Made by a program: the position numbers and the translations under genes
Origin: Triplophysa rosa
Lineage: Eukaryota; Chordata; Actinopteri; Cypriniformes; Nemacheilidae
Direction: 5' to 3'
DNA length: 64,000 nucleotides
Assembly: GCF_024868665.1 (NCBI RefSeq)
Contig: NC_079893.1
Location: 7,969,882-8,033,881, forward strand
In this document: positions 44,664 through 56,159 of the stretch, piece by piece
Layout: each line of letters opens with the position of its first letter
Numbering within the stretch: the first letter of the stretch is position 1
The notes under the pieces: model-generated
Database searches by the model: none
Told to the model about the DNA's origin: nothing
The model's input: the letters and a program-made list of their open reading frames with translations, nothing else

Positions 44664-46344
44664 GGATGCGGCACTATAGTCTCCTGTAGTGGTTGATGTC
44701 CAACGATGCCATCAAAACACATGCATAAGCAAGAAATTTCTTTCTGATAGCTGTCCACTGTAGTTTCCTCTATGCGTGAAAGGGTTAAGCGATATGTACT
44801 GTGAAATGCAAATAAATTTGACTTTACTGCAACCTTCCTCTTAGGACATAGTGTACAACTCTGTATTTTTTTTGTTGTTTTTAGAGCGTGTTAGCCCCAG
44901 TCCTCACTCCACCTTTTTTTGAAGAAGAACATGAGGGATCCTGTTTTTTGAAAAACACAAGGGTGAGTAGATGTTGCAGCTGCCAAAGCCGGCGATGTGG
45001 TTTCTGTCTTAGACCCCCAACCTTGCTATGTCCTCACTTAGATCATTCTTTAACACTTTTTTGTGCGTAGTCCCTTTTGCTCCTTTGCTGTCTGTTTCTT
45101 GAAGCCTGTCCTGTAGTTCCTTTGTACCTCACGGCCACTTCTTGTTTACCCTATAGTAGCGCCCTCGCGCCAGCCAGTTATTCTGACGATTCCTGGATGC
45201 AGAAATTGGCCATAATCGTAAAGATAATGAATGATTATAATGCAGTTGCTCGATTGCTCAATTGCTATCCTGTCCTCCGTTAAATGCACCAGAGCAAACT
45301 CATATGTCACACTCAATCGGACAGCTGTTTCACCTCTTCTACGACGTGCCGTTCCCCCGATTCGGTTCCGGGGACATAACGTCATTAATCACTTACGCTC
45401 AAACGGCGCAGCTCATTAAACGCTGCAAAAATGAACACTGACACCCACCTGCCCATCAGCATCCCGACAGCCTGTCTATCCATGTGCGCACGTGCTCCCG
45501 CATACTCAGCACGTCCACGTTTATCATGTCTGGCTTTGAATTCCCTCTGGGAACACCACATCCATCCTCATCATCTCAATTCTGTTCCTTGTTGCAGAAT
45601 ATCGATCCATTCCTAATAAACAATACTTTACGAGCATAATAACAGTCTTAGTTTGCTTGAAATTTACAGGCAGTGTGGTTTGAACCAAACTTTTCTGGAA
45701 GGTAGATCTCCCGGAACAAGATCAAGGCCTGACATAGCCTGACGTGTCCACTGGAAACAATTCTTTCTGCAGGAAATGTTGAAGCAGAGAAAGATGTTTT
45801 TTTTTGTTTTGAAATATTTCATCACACCATATGAACTCATGGACACATCTTCTCATCCGGCTCTCAGTAGTTCCTGGCTCTCACCTGCCAACATCACAAC
45901 ATTCTTTCATCATGAAAGTCTTTCAGAGTCTTGTACCCCCTTCAACATGCCAGATGCCAAGCCGAAGGTTGTTTACGATCGCAATCATTCAGCGTTACAG
46001 ATTTGACTGAATCTTAAATTAAAAAGACACTTTGAGAATGAAATCTGAATAAAAATCGCTATGTTATATAATGTGATTAAGGTTCACGTAGATCTTGTGT
46101 ACGGAATATTAGTTAGATTATGCTCACAATGTAAATATGTGGAGTACTTCAGTTTACGTATTGTACAGGCATTTATTCGCTTAATTCTATTTTTTATCCT
46201 TTGAGCAAAGTGCATGCGAGTTCTGCAGAAGGATGATGCCAGTGCACATGAGCTTCAAAACATTGCAAAACAAAAATAAAACATCCAGGGAGCTCAGGAC
46301 AAGTTTATGCTGCATTTTTATGTTGCATAGACATTATTTGTTTA
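44664..46344. other. No gene recognised
   Basis: 44770-44830 (GAAAGGGTTAAG, CAAATAAATTTGACTTT) looks like the tail of an old retroelement. 45140-45620 is less AT-rich with CpG words (GCGCCCTCGCGCCAGCC, TCTACGACGTGCCG) and may be a conserved segment. No coding homology. Confidence 0.35.
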
Positions 46345-46348
46345 TTAA

Positions 46349-46759
46349 AGGAAGATTTTTTTTTTTGTCAACATTTACTTACCCTCGTATTGGTCCAAAT
46401 CTATATAAATGTCTTTGTTCTGATGAACGCAGAGAAAGATATTTGGAAGAATGCTTGTAATCAAACAGTTATTGGCCACCATTGACTACCATAGTAGAAA
46501 AAATGACAATGGTAGTCAAAAGTGCCCCAGAACTGTTTGCTTTCCTACATTCTTCAAAATATCTGTTCAACAGAACAAAGAAATTTAAAGCAATGTTTCC
46601 TACTATAGTAGTCAATGGTGGCCAAAACTGTTTGGTTACAAGCATTCTTACAAATATCTTTCTCTGTGTTCATCAGAACAAAGAAATGTAAACACATTTG
46701 GAACAAGTTGAGGGTGAGTAAATGATGACAAAATTTTCATTTTTGGGTGAACTGTTCCT
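46349..46759 (+). mobile_element. TTAA-A related element, long subtype, near full length
   Basis: TTAA precedes AGGAAGAT(T)n, and the right end GGGTGAACTGTTCCT is followed by TTAA. Inner facing words ACCATTGACTACCATAGTAG / ATAGTAGTCAATGGTGGCC. Confidence 0.88.
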
Positions 46760-46763
46760 TTAA

Positions 46764-48506
46764 TGGTTGGGATTGTGACTTAAATGTCAAAATTTGTTTT
46801 TCCATCCTTTAGCACATGCTTTAGCATATCCCTGCTAAAGCACACACATGCCTGATAATGCATTGGAAATAACATGTGGATGAGCACATATTTTGTTCTG
46901 TAATTGTCTTTGTGCATAGGAAAACTGCTTTGTTGCTTTTTCAGTAGTACTGAGAGCAGAAAAGGACAATAGACAGGGGGTGGTTTGAGTGGTTCTGCAC
47001 ATGTACATTTACACACACACATACGTACATACTGACTAGTGAACCATTATTTTTCATAAAAAAAATTGAATTTAAAATAGTAAGACGACAACAAACGTTT
47101 GCTAGCTGTATAAGGAAGAACAAAATGATGCACACAATACTCTTTCAAAGATAATACTTGTTTTCAGCCTATTGCAGATGTAGAGTATTGTTTACACTAC
47201 TGTATATAATGCATAATTGTTATGTATTGAAGATGAACAATTATGCATACTCCCATGGTTTGCTTTGTCGGGTATGTACTGTAAGTACAGTAACTAAGAG
47301 CTTTTCATGTGTGCATTCAATTAGTTAATAATTTCATACTTGCATACTGTCCTGTAAGCAATTTGTAACTAGACCTAACTCTGTTTGTGTGGAAAGAGAG
47401 GGGCATCGAACTGTGTGTGTTTATGTGTTTGTGTCAGAGTATGCCTGTGTGTTTCCATGCCTGTTAATAAGCCTTAACTGGGCCTGCATAAACCCTTCAT
47501 TAAAAATCTCCACTAATCCGCATTTCGCTTTCTCCCTGACTCATCCCTCATTACTTTTCCTCTCCACACACACTCTCTCTCTCCCTTACTCACTCATATG
47601 TGTTCTGTTTATTTCAGTTTTATGTTTTCGTCTGTATTGTGGGTATGGAAATGCTGCGTGTGCCGTTCCGCATTATTTGTGCTTCAGCGATTCAAAAGGC
47701 CTTTTAATTGACAAGCTCCTCCTCGTTTGCATATCTCCAAGAGTCGTGAGCAGAACGAAAATAAAGCTTGTTTAGGTAATGTGTGAGCTTTCCGTTAATA
47801 TGGAATATATTCAGCGACTTATCCACCCTTTTCTACATTTGTATCTTTAATTTCCCTTCAGAAGGAAAAAAGCAATTCTTCTTAGCCTTTCTTATGCGTA
47901 TTTCTCAGTCGGCTAGTCATTCATGTTAAAATTATGCTAATGGAGAGCGTATATCGCTAAGACATTTTTCAGTTTTGTTTTTCAATCTTTTTGTTATTTG
48001 GTCGGGTTGCCATGGGCACTCTGTAATGGTGTCAACTATTAGGAACTCTCTACGTGACAACAGGATACAGATTTGCTGTTCTTAAAGAAGGACCGTGCAT
48101 TCAGAAACAGCTCATATATTCTGATTTATAACAGAAGTCAAGCCATCTATCTCACTTTCTGTGGCATGAACAGTCAACGAAAACAAAATATGCTATGCAT
48201 TGACACTGCTGACAAAAATGTATGAATGATTTGTTGCAACAAAAAATATGGAAAAGAAGCAGAGGAATGACTTTAAACATTTCCAAACAGAGGATATTTT
48301 TAAAGAAAATCCAAAGGCCCAAAGCCAGTGAGATATTTTATGACTTAACAGATGACAAGGAGTGAAATATATAACGTGATAATAATTATGATTATTTCAT
48401 CTGAGAGAGCTTGAAATCGGTGATGAATGAGTAATGCGTTATCTTGAAATTATTAAAACCCAAGTGGTCTGTCTCTGTTAAAGCCCTTCATATTCATTAA
48501 TTGGAC

Positions 48507-48508
<2 letters not shown>
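46764..48508. other. No gene; candidate conserved segment 47640-47830
   Basis: 47640-47830 (CGTTCCGCATTATTTGTGC, CCTTTTAATTGACAAGCTCC, GTTTGCATATCTCC) is repeat-free and carries an octamer-like TTTGCATAT. Open frames up to 128 codons (47389-47775) have no homology I know. Confidence 0.4.

Positions 48509-48590
<82 letters not shown>
48509..48590 (+). repeat. (GA)41 microsatellite, perfect
   Basis: Eighty-two uninterrupted bases of GA, the longest pure repeat in the window. Confidence 0.98.
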
Positions 48591-48594
<4 letters not shown>

Positions 48595-49155
48595 CCACAA
48601 CAGCCCTATCTTTTCCTTCTAAACAGACAATGCATTATATTCAGTAAAGGATATTTTCACATTAATGCACTGACACTGACTTCTAGAATCGTAGTAAGTG
48701 CTGTTGGTCTGATGGATTAGATCATGATTGGCCCGCACACAGTGAGATCTCTGATAAATGGGCACTTAACGTGACACAAAATGAATAAAAAAGCAGATAT
48801 CGCCACACGCCAGATTTCCAGCGGGTGGCCTACACATGCGAGAATGTGTGTGAATTTTTGAGGTGAGAAAAAAGAAAGCGGTGCGATTTTGGACACAAAG
48901 ATATAGTTGTGTATAGCTGTACTGATTTTGATTCAGATAGTTCTGCAGGGAAATATAAATGTGTGTAGTCTATTCTAGGAATCTCTCCGGTTGCCAGGTT
49001 GGTTCTCATATTTCTACCTTCGTCAGTAATTTGCAGTTGGCATGATAAATGTAGTCACCTGACCCATACTGAATAATGCAGTTATTCTTAAAGCATTCCA
49101 GCATTTTTCTTTTTTTTTTGCTAGTTGGTATAATATTTGGTGTGGAGAAACTGTG
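48591..49155. other. No recognisable gene
   Basis: Unique-looking; no repeat ends. Confidence 0.35.
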
Positions 49156-49159
49156 TTAA

Positions 49160-49545
49160 AGGTCCAATGTGTAATTTTTTTGGAGGATCTATTACCAGAA
49201 ATGTAATATAATATACACAACTATGTCTTCAGAGGTGTATAAAGACCTTACGTAATGAGGCGTTGTGTTTTTATTTCCTTAGAATGAGCTATTCCTATCT
49301 ACATACACTGTGGGTCCGCTTACATGGAATTCACCAAGTTGTTTCTACAGTAGCCCTAAACGGACAAACTGCTCTACAGAACGTGTTTCGTAAATACGTT
49401 ATTTCCTCCGGTAAAGAAGTGAAAATGTGGCATTTTAGTCTTGTATCAGCCACCGTAGTGCTTCGAAAGGGAGGGGTGGAGTGAGCCGTTGGTTGCAATT
49501 CGCAACCTCACCGCTGGATGCTGCTACATTTCATACACTGTACCT
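49160..49545. mobile_element. 'AGGTCCAATGTGTAA' TTAA-type miniature
   Basis: The left end AGGTCCAATGTGTAA faces CATACACTGTACCT, with TTAA on both sides (49156-49159; 49546-49549). Interior words (CCGGTAAAGAAGTG, GGTTGCAATTCGCAACC) are conserved-looking. 386 bp, non-coding. The TTAA on its right is shared with the start of the next TTAA-A copy. Confidence 0.82.
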
Positions 49546-49549
49546 TTAA

Positions 49550-49680
49550 AGGAATAGTGCAACTAAAAATGTTTATTCTTTGACTATTTACCCACCCTTC
49601 TGTCATTCCAAACCTGCCTGACACAGAGGAAGAACGTTGGTGACCCCATTGGTTTTTATTGTATAGACATTTCTCAAAAT
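49550..49680 (+). mobile_element. TTAA-A copy, decayed and 3' truncated
   Basis: GGAATAGTGCAACTAAAAATG, ACTATTTACCCACCCTTCTG and GTTGGTGACCCCATTGG correspond to the family's left half. Confidence 0.65.
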
Positions 49681-49699
49681 GTATTCAGTAGAATAGGAA

Positions 49700-50474
49700 A
49701 TGTGACAACTAGCCCCAGCCTTGTCTGTATTTTGCTGTATTTATACAGTATACCGTATGCTGTTGTCTGTTGTTCTCCCTTGCCGAGTTAAACAAGTCAA
49801 TTCAGTTCATTGGATGCTCGCATCGTAACACTCGCTCACGCTGTGATTCTTTCAGCTAAGCACGTTTTTGAGAAGAAGATACATAGGAAGTAGAAGAGGA
49901 GAAAGAAAACACGACATGATACTTGTAAAGCAGTTTCATACCTGCAGGGGTGCGTTTACTGAACGTTTACTGACGTGGGAGTGTGTGAAACGGCTTTTAA
50001 GATTCATCAGGAAGGGAGACATTACAGGGAAGTGTAAATTCTGCCGATGTGTTTAATTACTTACGAATGACGATGCTCGTCACGTTTTCATTTGCAGATG
50101 GGGAAATAAATGAAAAATTGAATAGACAATCAGGTTTCCATTTAAGAAACAAGCTATCTTCTACGTACAGCGGTGATAAACATCTTCATGGGTGCGTGGA
50201 GGTGGAAATGCTTACTGTGTCTCATTGCTGGGATTTGTATCTGGGGTCTAGTTAGACTTCAGCTGGGATCCGTTTTGGTGTCAGGAATCACAGCTGATTG
50301 TGTTTTAAAGTGCATAATCAATTGCAAATTATCTGCTGTAGGTCACATGGTAGATGTTGTACTGGGTTGTTATAACGTGATTAACAGCTCATTATTTACG
50401 AAGAGTCTTGAATTGGTAACATGCACAAGACACAGCTCTGCATATTAAAAACATGATACAATTATATTATAACC
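49700..50474. other. Unrecognised sequence ahead of an orphan transposon end
   Basis: Several open frames of 60-90 codons (49868-50056, 50173-50448), none recognised. It lies next to the right end of the 'TATAGAC' family, so it may be the interior of a longer member, but no matching left end is visible nearby. Confidence 0.35.
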
Positions 50475-50536
50475 AAACACAGACCAGAAGTTAACCTCGG
50501 GCAAGGCACATGCGTCCGATGAAACAGTCTATATAA
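50475..50536 (-). mobile_element. Orphan terminal repeat of the 'TATAGAC…CATCGGAC' family
   Basis: AAACACAGACCAGAAGTTAAC, GGCACATGCGTCCGATGAAA and CAGTCTATATA are the inverse of the left ends at 28887 and 44198. Confidence 0.75.
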
Positions 50537-51880
50537 TACTTTATTGAACAGTCATCGCAGTCATCAAAAACCATAGCGCCTCCGATGGATAAGAGTCAAA
50601 AGTGTTTGCTTTTCCTTATGTAATATGCCAAATATGCTTTTAAAGATTTCTTCTATCAGCAAATTGTTCACACTATCTACTTCTCATTCCCTCTTCCCCC
50701 TGCAGTGTGATTCAACAGTTTCACATCAAATAATCACCTCTGATTGAGATCATTCTCATCAGCTTTTATTGTCAGGTTGACTGTTTCAGCTAGAAGCCAA
50801 ATAGAATCCTGGGATTCCAATTGTGTCAATAAAACGCTGTTCACAATGGTAATGCGGGCCACTTGACTTGTCGTTTAAGCCGAGGATAATACTTTTCCCG
50901 CGACTCTGCAGCCGTAATGGCGTCGCTAGCGCTCTAGCGAGCTAGCTTACGTTGTCATTACCCGCACAGATAAAGTTGCGGCTCATGTTTTCAAATGAGT
51001 TCACAGGCTATTATTTATCTGAAATTGCAGTTGGCTGAGGTTGTTCTTCGTGATGAAAAGCCCAGTCTGTAATTTCAGAAGGGCTGACATTAAGCTTCAA
51101 TCCGTGTAGAGGCCACGTCTTCTGCATGTTTAACTTCGCTTTTTTTTATCGTCATCAAGTTGTTGTTCGGCTGAAATTGCCGCATCCACACGGTTCAACT
51201 CACAAGTTGCTCTTTGATGCAGCAAAGAGTATGGAACGTTCACTAAGAAGTCAATTTCAGACTGCGAAGGAAGGTTATCAGTGGCAGAGGCTGTCTGTGG
51301 ATTATTCTAGACATACTGATGCAAGTCTTTTATTTTGCATCATATTATTTGCATCGATTCGTGACTGAATGTAATGACATTGAGATTTTTAGAGAGGTTT
51401 TGTTATTTAGTGGCATAGAAATGCTGCAGAATTTCGAATATTTCTTATACAAATTACACAGAAGGGCAATTCAAATTATACAGAAGGGCAATTCCAGTGT
51501 TATGGATGTCACATTTTCAGTCAAAACTTGAAATATAAAGGATACCTTTTATACAGAGATTGTATATATTAAAATGTGCAAACCAGAAGCAATAATACAC
51601 AACAAATGGAGAAGGGATGGCTCTCTATAAAACATAAAATAATTACTACTGTATATTTTATTTTTATGTTTTATGGATGTGACAGTTTCGTTATGGATAT
51701 GACAACCTACATGGTTATGGAAACCTATGCTTTAAAAATCAAAAACATTCTTCAACTTCTAGAGAGACTTCACATGGGTATTTAAACCACCAAATATTGA
51801 CATCTGGCCTATCAGTATTGTGAAAACCTTTCGTAAACAAAATATTTTTTTTATATTACACTCTAGAACTAGAAATATTG
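50537..51880. other. No gene; candidate conserved segment 50720-51120
   Basis: 50720-51120 includes TAATGGCGTCGCTAGCGC, CTAGCGAGCTAGCTTACG and GGCTCATGTTTTCAAATGAG. It is balanced, repeat-free and rich in short palindromes. The rest is AT-rich. Confidence 0.4.
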
Positions 51881-52067
51881 GGTTGTTTCAATTTATTGTT
51901 GGGTCATATATGGACAAACCCAACAGTTGGGTTAAATTAACCCAGAATATATCTTGGGTTAAAACAACCCATCATTATGGGGTAAAACAACCCATTATAT
52001 AGGTTAATTTATAACCCAGCATTTGGGTTTGTCCATTGTTGACCCAACGATGGGTTGAAATAGTTTG
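51881..52067. mobile_element. 'TTGGGTT/AACCCA' palindromic miniature
   Basis: Alternating TTGGGTT and AACCCA words (CAACAGTTGGGTTAAATTAA, TTAAAACAACCCATC) face each other across the segment, and ATATGGACAAACCCAAC faces TTTGGGTTTGTCCAT. This is a common fish miniature; ends are approximate. Confidence 0.7.
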
Positions 52068-53230
52068 TGTACGCTGTAACGTTAACATTTGCATGGATTC
52101 ATTTCATATTACAAAGTTGGCATTATTTTTTCAAATCCAGAAACAAAATACTATGTGTGTATGCCCAGGTTAAATTAGCAGATTTTCTTTCGGAGTTTTG
52201 GACCCTGCGGTATAAAGCTCACCTCATGATAATTTCTTGAACATAGCTAGCTCTGCCCTGACGGGATGAGTCATTTTGAAAAGGAAAATTTTAAACCTGG
52301 CACGACTTAAATGAAGCCAAGATTAGAAACAGTCTTCAACGTGATGAGATGTCAGTTTGCTTTGCCAAAGCTGCATCGCGAGCATGCTAATTCCCTCTAC
52401 ATACACTATCATTCTTCATAAAGTCACAGCACCTTAACACAGAGTAATAGAGGAAATACACTGAAAGTGAGTTTCTGTACAGTACATGCAGTAAACGTAT
52501 CGCACGCTCTCTCTTTCTCTCTCTCTGAGCAGTGGATCATGAGTTAAATGAAGTGTGGAGGAGAGGGACCCCTTCAGCTTCTATAACTGTAGCACTCCTC
52601 GGGGATTCCAGCCTAATTCCATTTAATTCCATGGATGTCCTGCCGTTCCCAGATGGGCACAAACTGCTCAATTATGCCATGGTAAAACTCTTATTCTGGT
52701 GGACTGTGGATCTTGCTTGAATTCCTACAAATTTCCCTAACGATACCTTAATGAGAACCCTTAGAACGGCTCAGTGGGTTCCTCCGATTTAAAACCAGGA
52801 AGTGTATCTTGCATTTTTCATGCGTCAAGTTTCAATCCACAAATAGCATCGGTAATCTGGGTATGAGGGAAAGTTCAGTAGGGGGAAAAAAATATTTTTA
52901 GTGCGTCGTCTTTAGGAGTCCTTTCACAGAGACGAGTTCAAGTCGAGAAACTTTTCTTATAAAACCTTTTATCACGGTCCTGGACTGCTTTCAGAGTATC
53001 TGCTCTCATGTTGTGCTGAGGGATTCCGCTGAGTCATATGAGACAAGACGCAAGGAGAGAGAGAGAAGGACGGGGGAGGCAGAGTGAACAGAAGAGAGAA
53101 ACATGGGATTTTAGATGCAATGACAGAAAACAAAACCCAGTGCAGAAGCTTTAACATTTTTTGATGCAAGCTGAAATCAACTTGTGAAATCTTTGGCGGT
53201 GCACAACAAACAGACCATAATATAGTGTTG
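52068..53230. other. No recognisable gene
   Basis: Unique-looking. 52300-52720 is balanced, with a 62-codon open frame (52532-52720) of no known homology. 53050-53100 is purine-rich. Confidence 0.35.
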
Positions 53231-53279
53231 GCTTAAGTAATACTCCTAATAATACCTGTTAAACAGTATATATACACAG

Positions 53280-53565
53280 TATATATATTTTTAGAGTGAT
53301 ATCTGTCGATGCCGATACTGATAGTATGTGGTTATATTAAGTCGCTTTAAGAAAATTCGGAAGATTAAATTAATATTTCTTAACTTTCTGAATGTTATTG
53401 ATTAATATAATGACTATTTACTTTGTATCTTAAACATTAAACTGGTGATGTTTCTTAACATTTTCCTATACACGCAGGGTAATTCATAGAATTTTCCTGT
53501 CCTCTTTTAATTGACAGGATATATCGGCCCTAATCATCGGCTGTTTTTAAACCATAAACATTTTT
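53280..53565. repeat. Fragment of the fish 'ATATCGGCC' repeat
   Basis: GATATCTGTCGATGCCGATA at the left and ACAGGATATATCGGCCC … ATCATCGGCTG at the right are typical words. Ends not resolved. Confidence 0.5.
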
Positions 53566-53599
53566 TTATCAATTTTTTGTTTTTGAGTGAACTATCCCT
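53566..53599 (+). mobile_element. Right-end fragment of a TTAA-A element
   Basis: TTTGAGTGAACTATCCCT followed by TTAA (53600-53603). Confidence 0.65.
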
Positions 53600-53639
53600 T
53601 TAACAAAATTGTATACATGTGATTGTGAACTTGTAAAAT

Positions 53640-53757
53640 TGAAATTTGAGGATGCAGTGCATCGTCAATGCATCGTAATATCGAATTGAACCGAATCGAT
53701 GACATGATAATCGTAACCGAAGCGAACCGTGACACTAGTGTAGGTTCACACCTCTAC
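53640..53757 (-). mobile_element. hAT-like end ('GGTTCACACCTCTA')
   Basis: GCATCGTAATATCGAATTGA, CCGAATCGATGACATGATAA and GTGTAGGTTCACACCTCTA read, inverted, as a TAGAGGTGTGAACC start, a common fish hAT miniature end. Only one end is present. Confidence 0.55.
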
Positions 53758-53918
53758 CGTACAATGGAAGTCAATGGGGGCCAATGTTGTTTGGTTATCA
53801 ACATTCTTCAAAATATCTTCTTTTGTGTTCTGCAGAAGAAAGAAATTCGTACAAGTTTTCAAGAACATGAGGATGAGTAAATGATAAACAAATTTTCATT
53901 TTTGGGTGAACCATCCCT
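53758..53918 (+). mobile_element. TTAA-A element, 5' truncated
   Basis: CAATGGAAGTCAATGGGGGCC, CTTCAAAATATCTTCTTTTG and the right end GGGTGAACCATCCCT with TTAA (53919-53922). The left half is replaced by the hAT-like fragment. Confidence 0.82.
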
Positions 53919-53922
53919 TTAA

Positions 53923-54812
53923 GCAGCATGAGATTATACGGATATAGGCATTTGGATCATATTTTAAAAAATGACACCAGATACAATTTCTAGTTAAATA
54001 TTACTTTACTGTAATGCAGGTTTATGAGAAGAACTAACGCTACAATAACTAACCCTGAAATCCATTTAAATTGACTTACATACATTGTATTTTCCTAGTA
54101 AAGTGATCCATGATATCAGAGATTCAATTTCTAGAGCTGCTGTCACAATACCTTACCATTTGCCATCTTTTTGAGTAACATTTCTCAAAAAGATTTCATT
54201 TCTAATTTCTCATCTTACTTCGCGTGAAGTGAACTCCCCGTCTTCAAACCATTAGATTTTTAAATCACGTCAAGCCAAAGTTCACGCTTGCATAACTGCC
54301 CGGTAGCTTACATTTCTGAAATTATGAAATGCCTGCACAGACTGCTGATGGCTCACATCGCCCGCACCAACACTGACAACTAAGGTCCATCCAGCTGGCA
54401 TGTTACACAAACAGACTTGTGTATGATTTCATCACCCTAGTTCTAAACAGGTTGTGTTAACATGTGAAGACGTATGACACATATGTCAAAATGATGCTCA
54501 TTAGGTTCTCTCTGCAACACCGTAATTCCATCCAAGCTGGTCTTAGAAATGCACAGTCTTTCTAAGCAAATGATTTTTCAACAGGCTGCAAATACTAAAA
54601 ACGTAACCCGGTTGATGCTGATTTGAAATAATCTCCATATGCGGCTTTTCATCTATGACTGTTGCGAAGCCCACAACAACAGTCGCATTTTCAAATGAAT
54701 TCGTAATTGGTCTAATCAATGGTACTGGTAAAACCACGCTTCTGAGTTTAGCCATCGTCTGTTCTGTGTCTGTTTTTACTTAAGTTCTATGTTTAATAGA
54801 GATGTTATGCTG
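53923..54812. other. No recognisable gene
   Basis: Unique-looking AT-rich DNA. Confidence 0.35.
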
Positions 54813-55409
54813 TGCAGAAGAAAGTTAAATTTTGTTTTAGAACAATAAAAACACATCCTGACTCAGGTTGTCATCCTTCATGCATGAAAGGGTTAAAGTC
54901 ACTTGGCAAGAGAGACAATAACATGTCACTCTTAGACATATGTATACCAGTCTTATGGTGTCGAAATGTACATACATTAGAGTTCAAAGGGCACTTCAAC
55001 ACTTTCTGATGCTTTAAATCCCCTCATTATTGTTGTTTGTGCTTGTTGTTGTTCATTCATCGGTTACGAGGCGAGTTTGCCGGCTCAAGTGCTTGGTCAT
55101 TTTAACAACAGCAAAAATGGGCGCATACTAAATAATAAGAATTCCTGCATGTGAAGTTCATCTTTATTTTCACTCAAGATTTTACTCGAGTTGTTACAGT
55201 ATACTAATCATTAAAAGCGTTAAATGCCCTTTGAACTCTAATGTACATGCATTTCGACACCATAAGACTGGTATACATATGTCTAAGAGTGACATGTTAT
55301 AATTGTCTCTCTTGCCAAGTGACTTTAACCCTTTCATGCATGAAGGATGACAACCTCAGTCAGGATGTGTTTTTATTGTTCTAAAACAAAATTTTAACTT
55401 TCTTCTGCA
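54813..55409. repeat. Inverted duplication, arms about 197 bp, loop about 200 bp
   Basis: 54813-55008 and 55211-55409 are inverted copies (for example CATGCATGAAAGGGTTAAAG / CTTTAACCCTTTCATGCATG and CATATGTATACCAGTCTTAT / ATAAGACTGGTATACATATG), differing at only a few positions. The outer end CTTTCTTCTGCA coincides with a 12-base word of the adjacent TTAA-A element. Confidence 0.9.
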
Positions 55410-55642
55410 GAACACAAAAAAGATATTTTGAAGAATATTGGTAACTGAACAACGGCGGTACCCATTCACTTCTATTATACGGACACAGAACCAATGCAAT
55501 TCAATGGGTACCACAGCTGTTCGGTGACTAACATTTTTCAAAATATCTTCTTTTGTGTTCTGCAGAAGAAAGTCATACAGGTTTGAAATTACAAGAGGAT
55601 GAGTAGATTTGACAGAATTTTCATTTTTGGGTGAACTATCCC
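55385..55642 (+). mobile_element. TTAA-A element, 5' end lost at the inverted duplication
   Basis: It starts within CTTTCTTCTGCAGAACACAA and continues to the right end TTGGGTGAACTATCCC followed by TTAA. The first ~70 bases expected of the family are missing. Confidence 0.82.
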
Positions 55643-55764
55643 TTAAGAGTGCTAAGCACCCCTAAATACATGTAAAGGCACCCTCAGATGAAACTATTAT
55701 TAGTAAGCACCCTCAGTATTTTCAGAAGCACCCTCGTGATATGGTCCAGTAACCAGTAATGTGC

Positions 55765-56159
55765 AGTTTTTTAACATTACACAAGCATTTGAACAAAATA
55801 CAACCAATGGAACATTTATAACCGAATCAAAATGTAAAACAAATATCTTTAAGATTTAATTATAAATGTACAATATTAAAATAAAATAAATAAAGATGAA
55901 AACGGAAGTGCTGCTGGACCAGTGTTTACATCTTGGGAAGTGGTCTATACCCTGGTCCAGAAGAACTTCCTGTTCCAGTTTTTTAACACTAAATGCAAAT
56001 GTTTGAACAAAATACAACCAACAGAACATTTATAACCAAAACAACATGTTAAACAAATATCTTTCAAATGTTATTATATATGTAAGAAAAAGAAAGAAAG
56101 AAAGAAAAACTGAAATGTAAGTGCTGGACTAGTGTTTACATTTTATGAAGTGGTCTATA
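55765..56159 (+). repeat. Unnamed repeat, copies 2 and 3 in tandem
   Basis: Two units (55765-55949 and about 55964-56159) share TTTGAACAAAATACAACCAA, ACATTTATAACC, AAACAAATATCTTT and end in 'AAGTGGTCTATA'. The same unit occurs once at 4111-4303. A (GAAA)n run lies in unit 3 at about 56091-56106. Confidence 0.8.
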
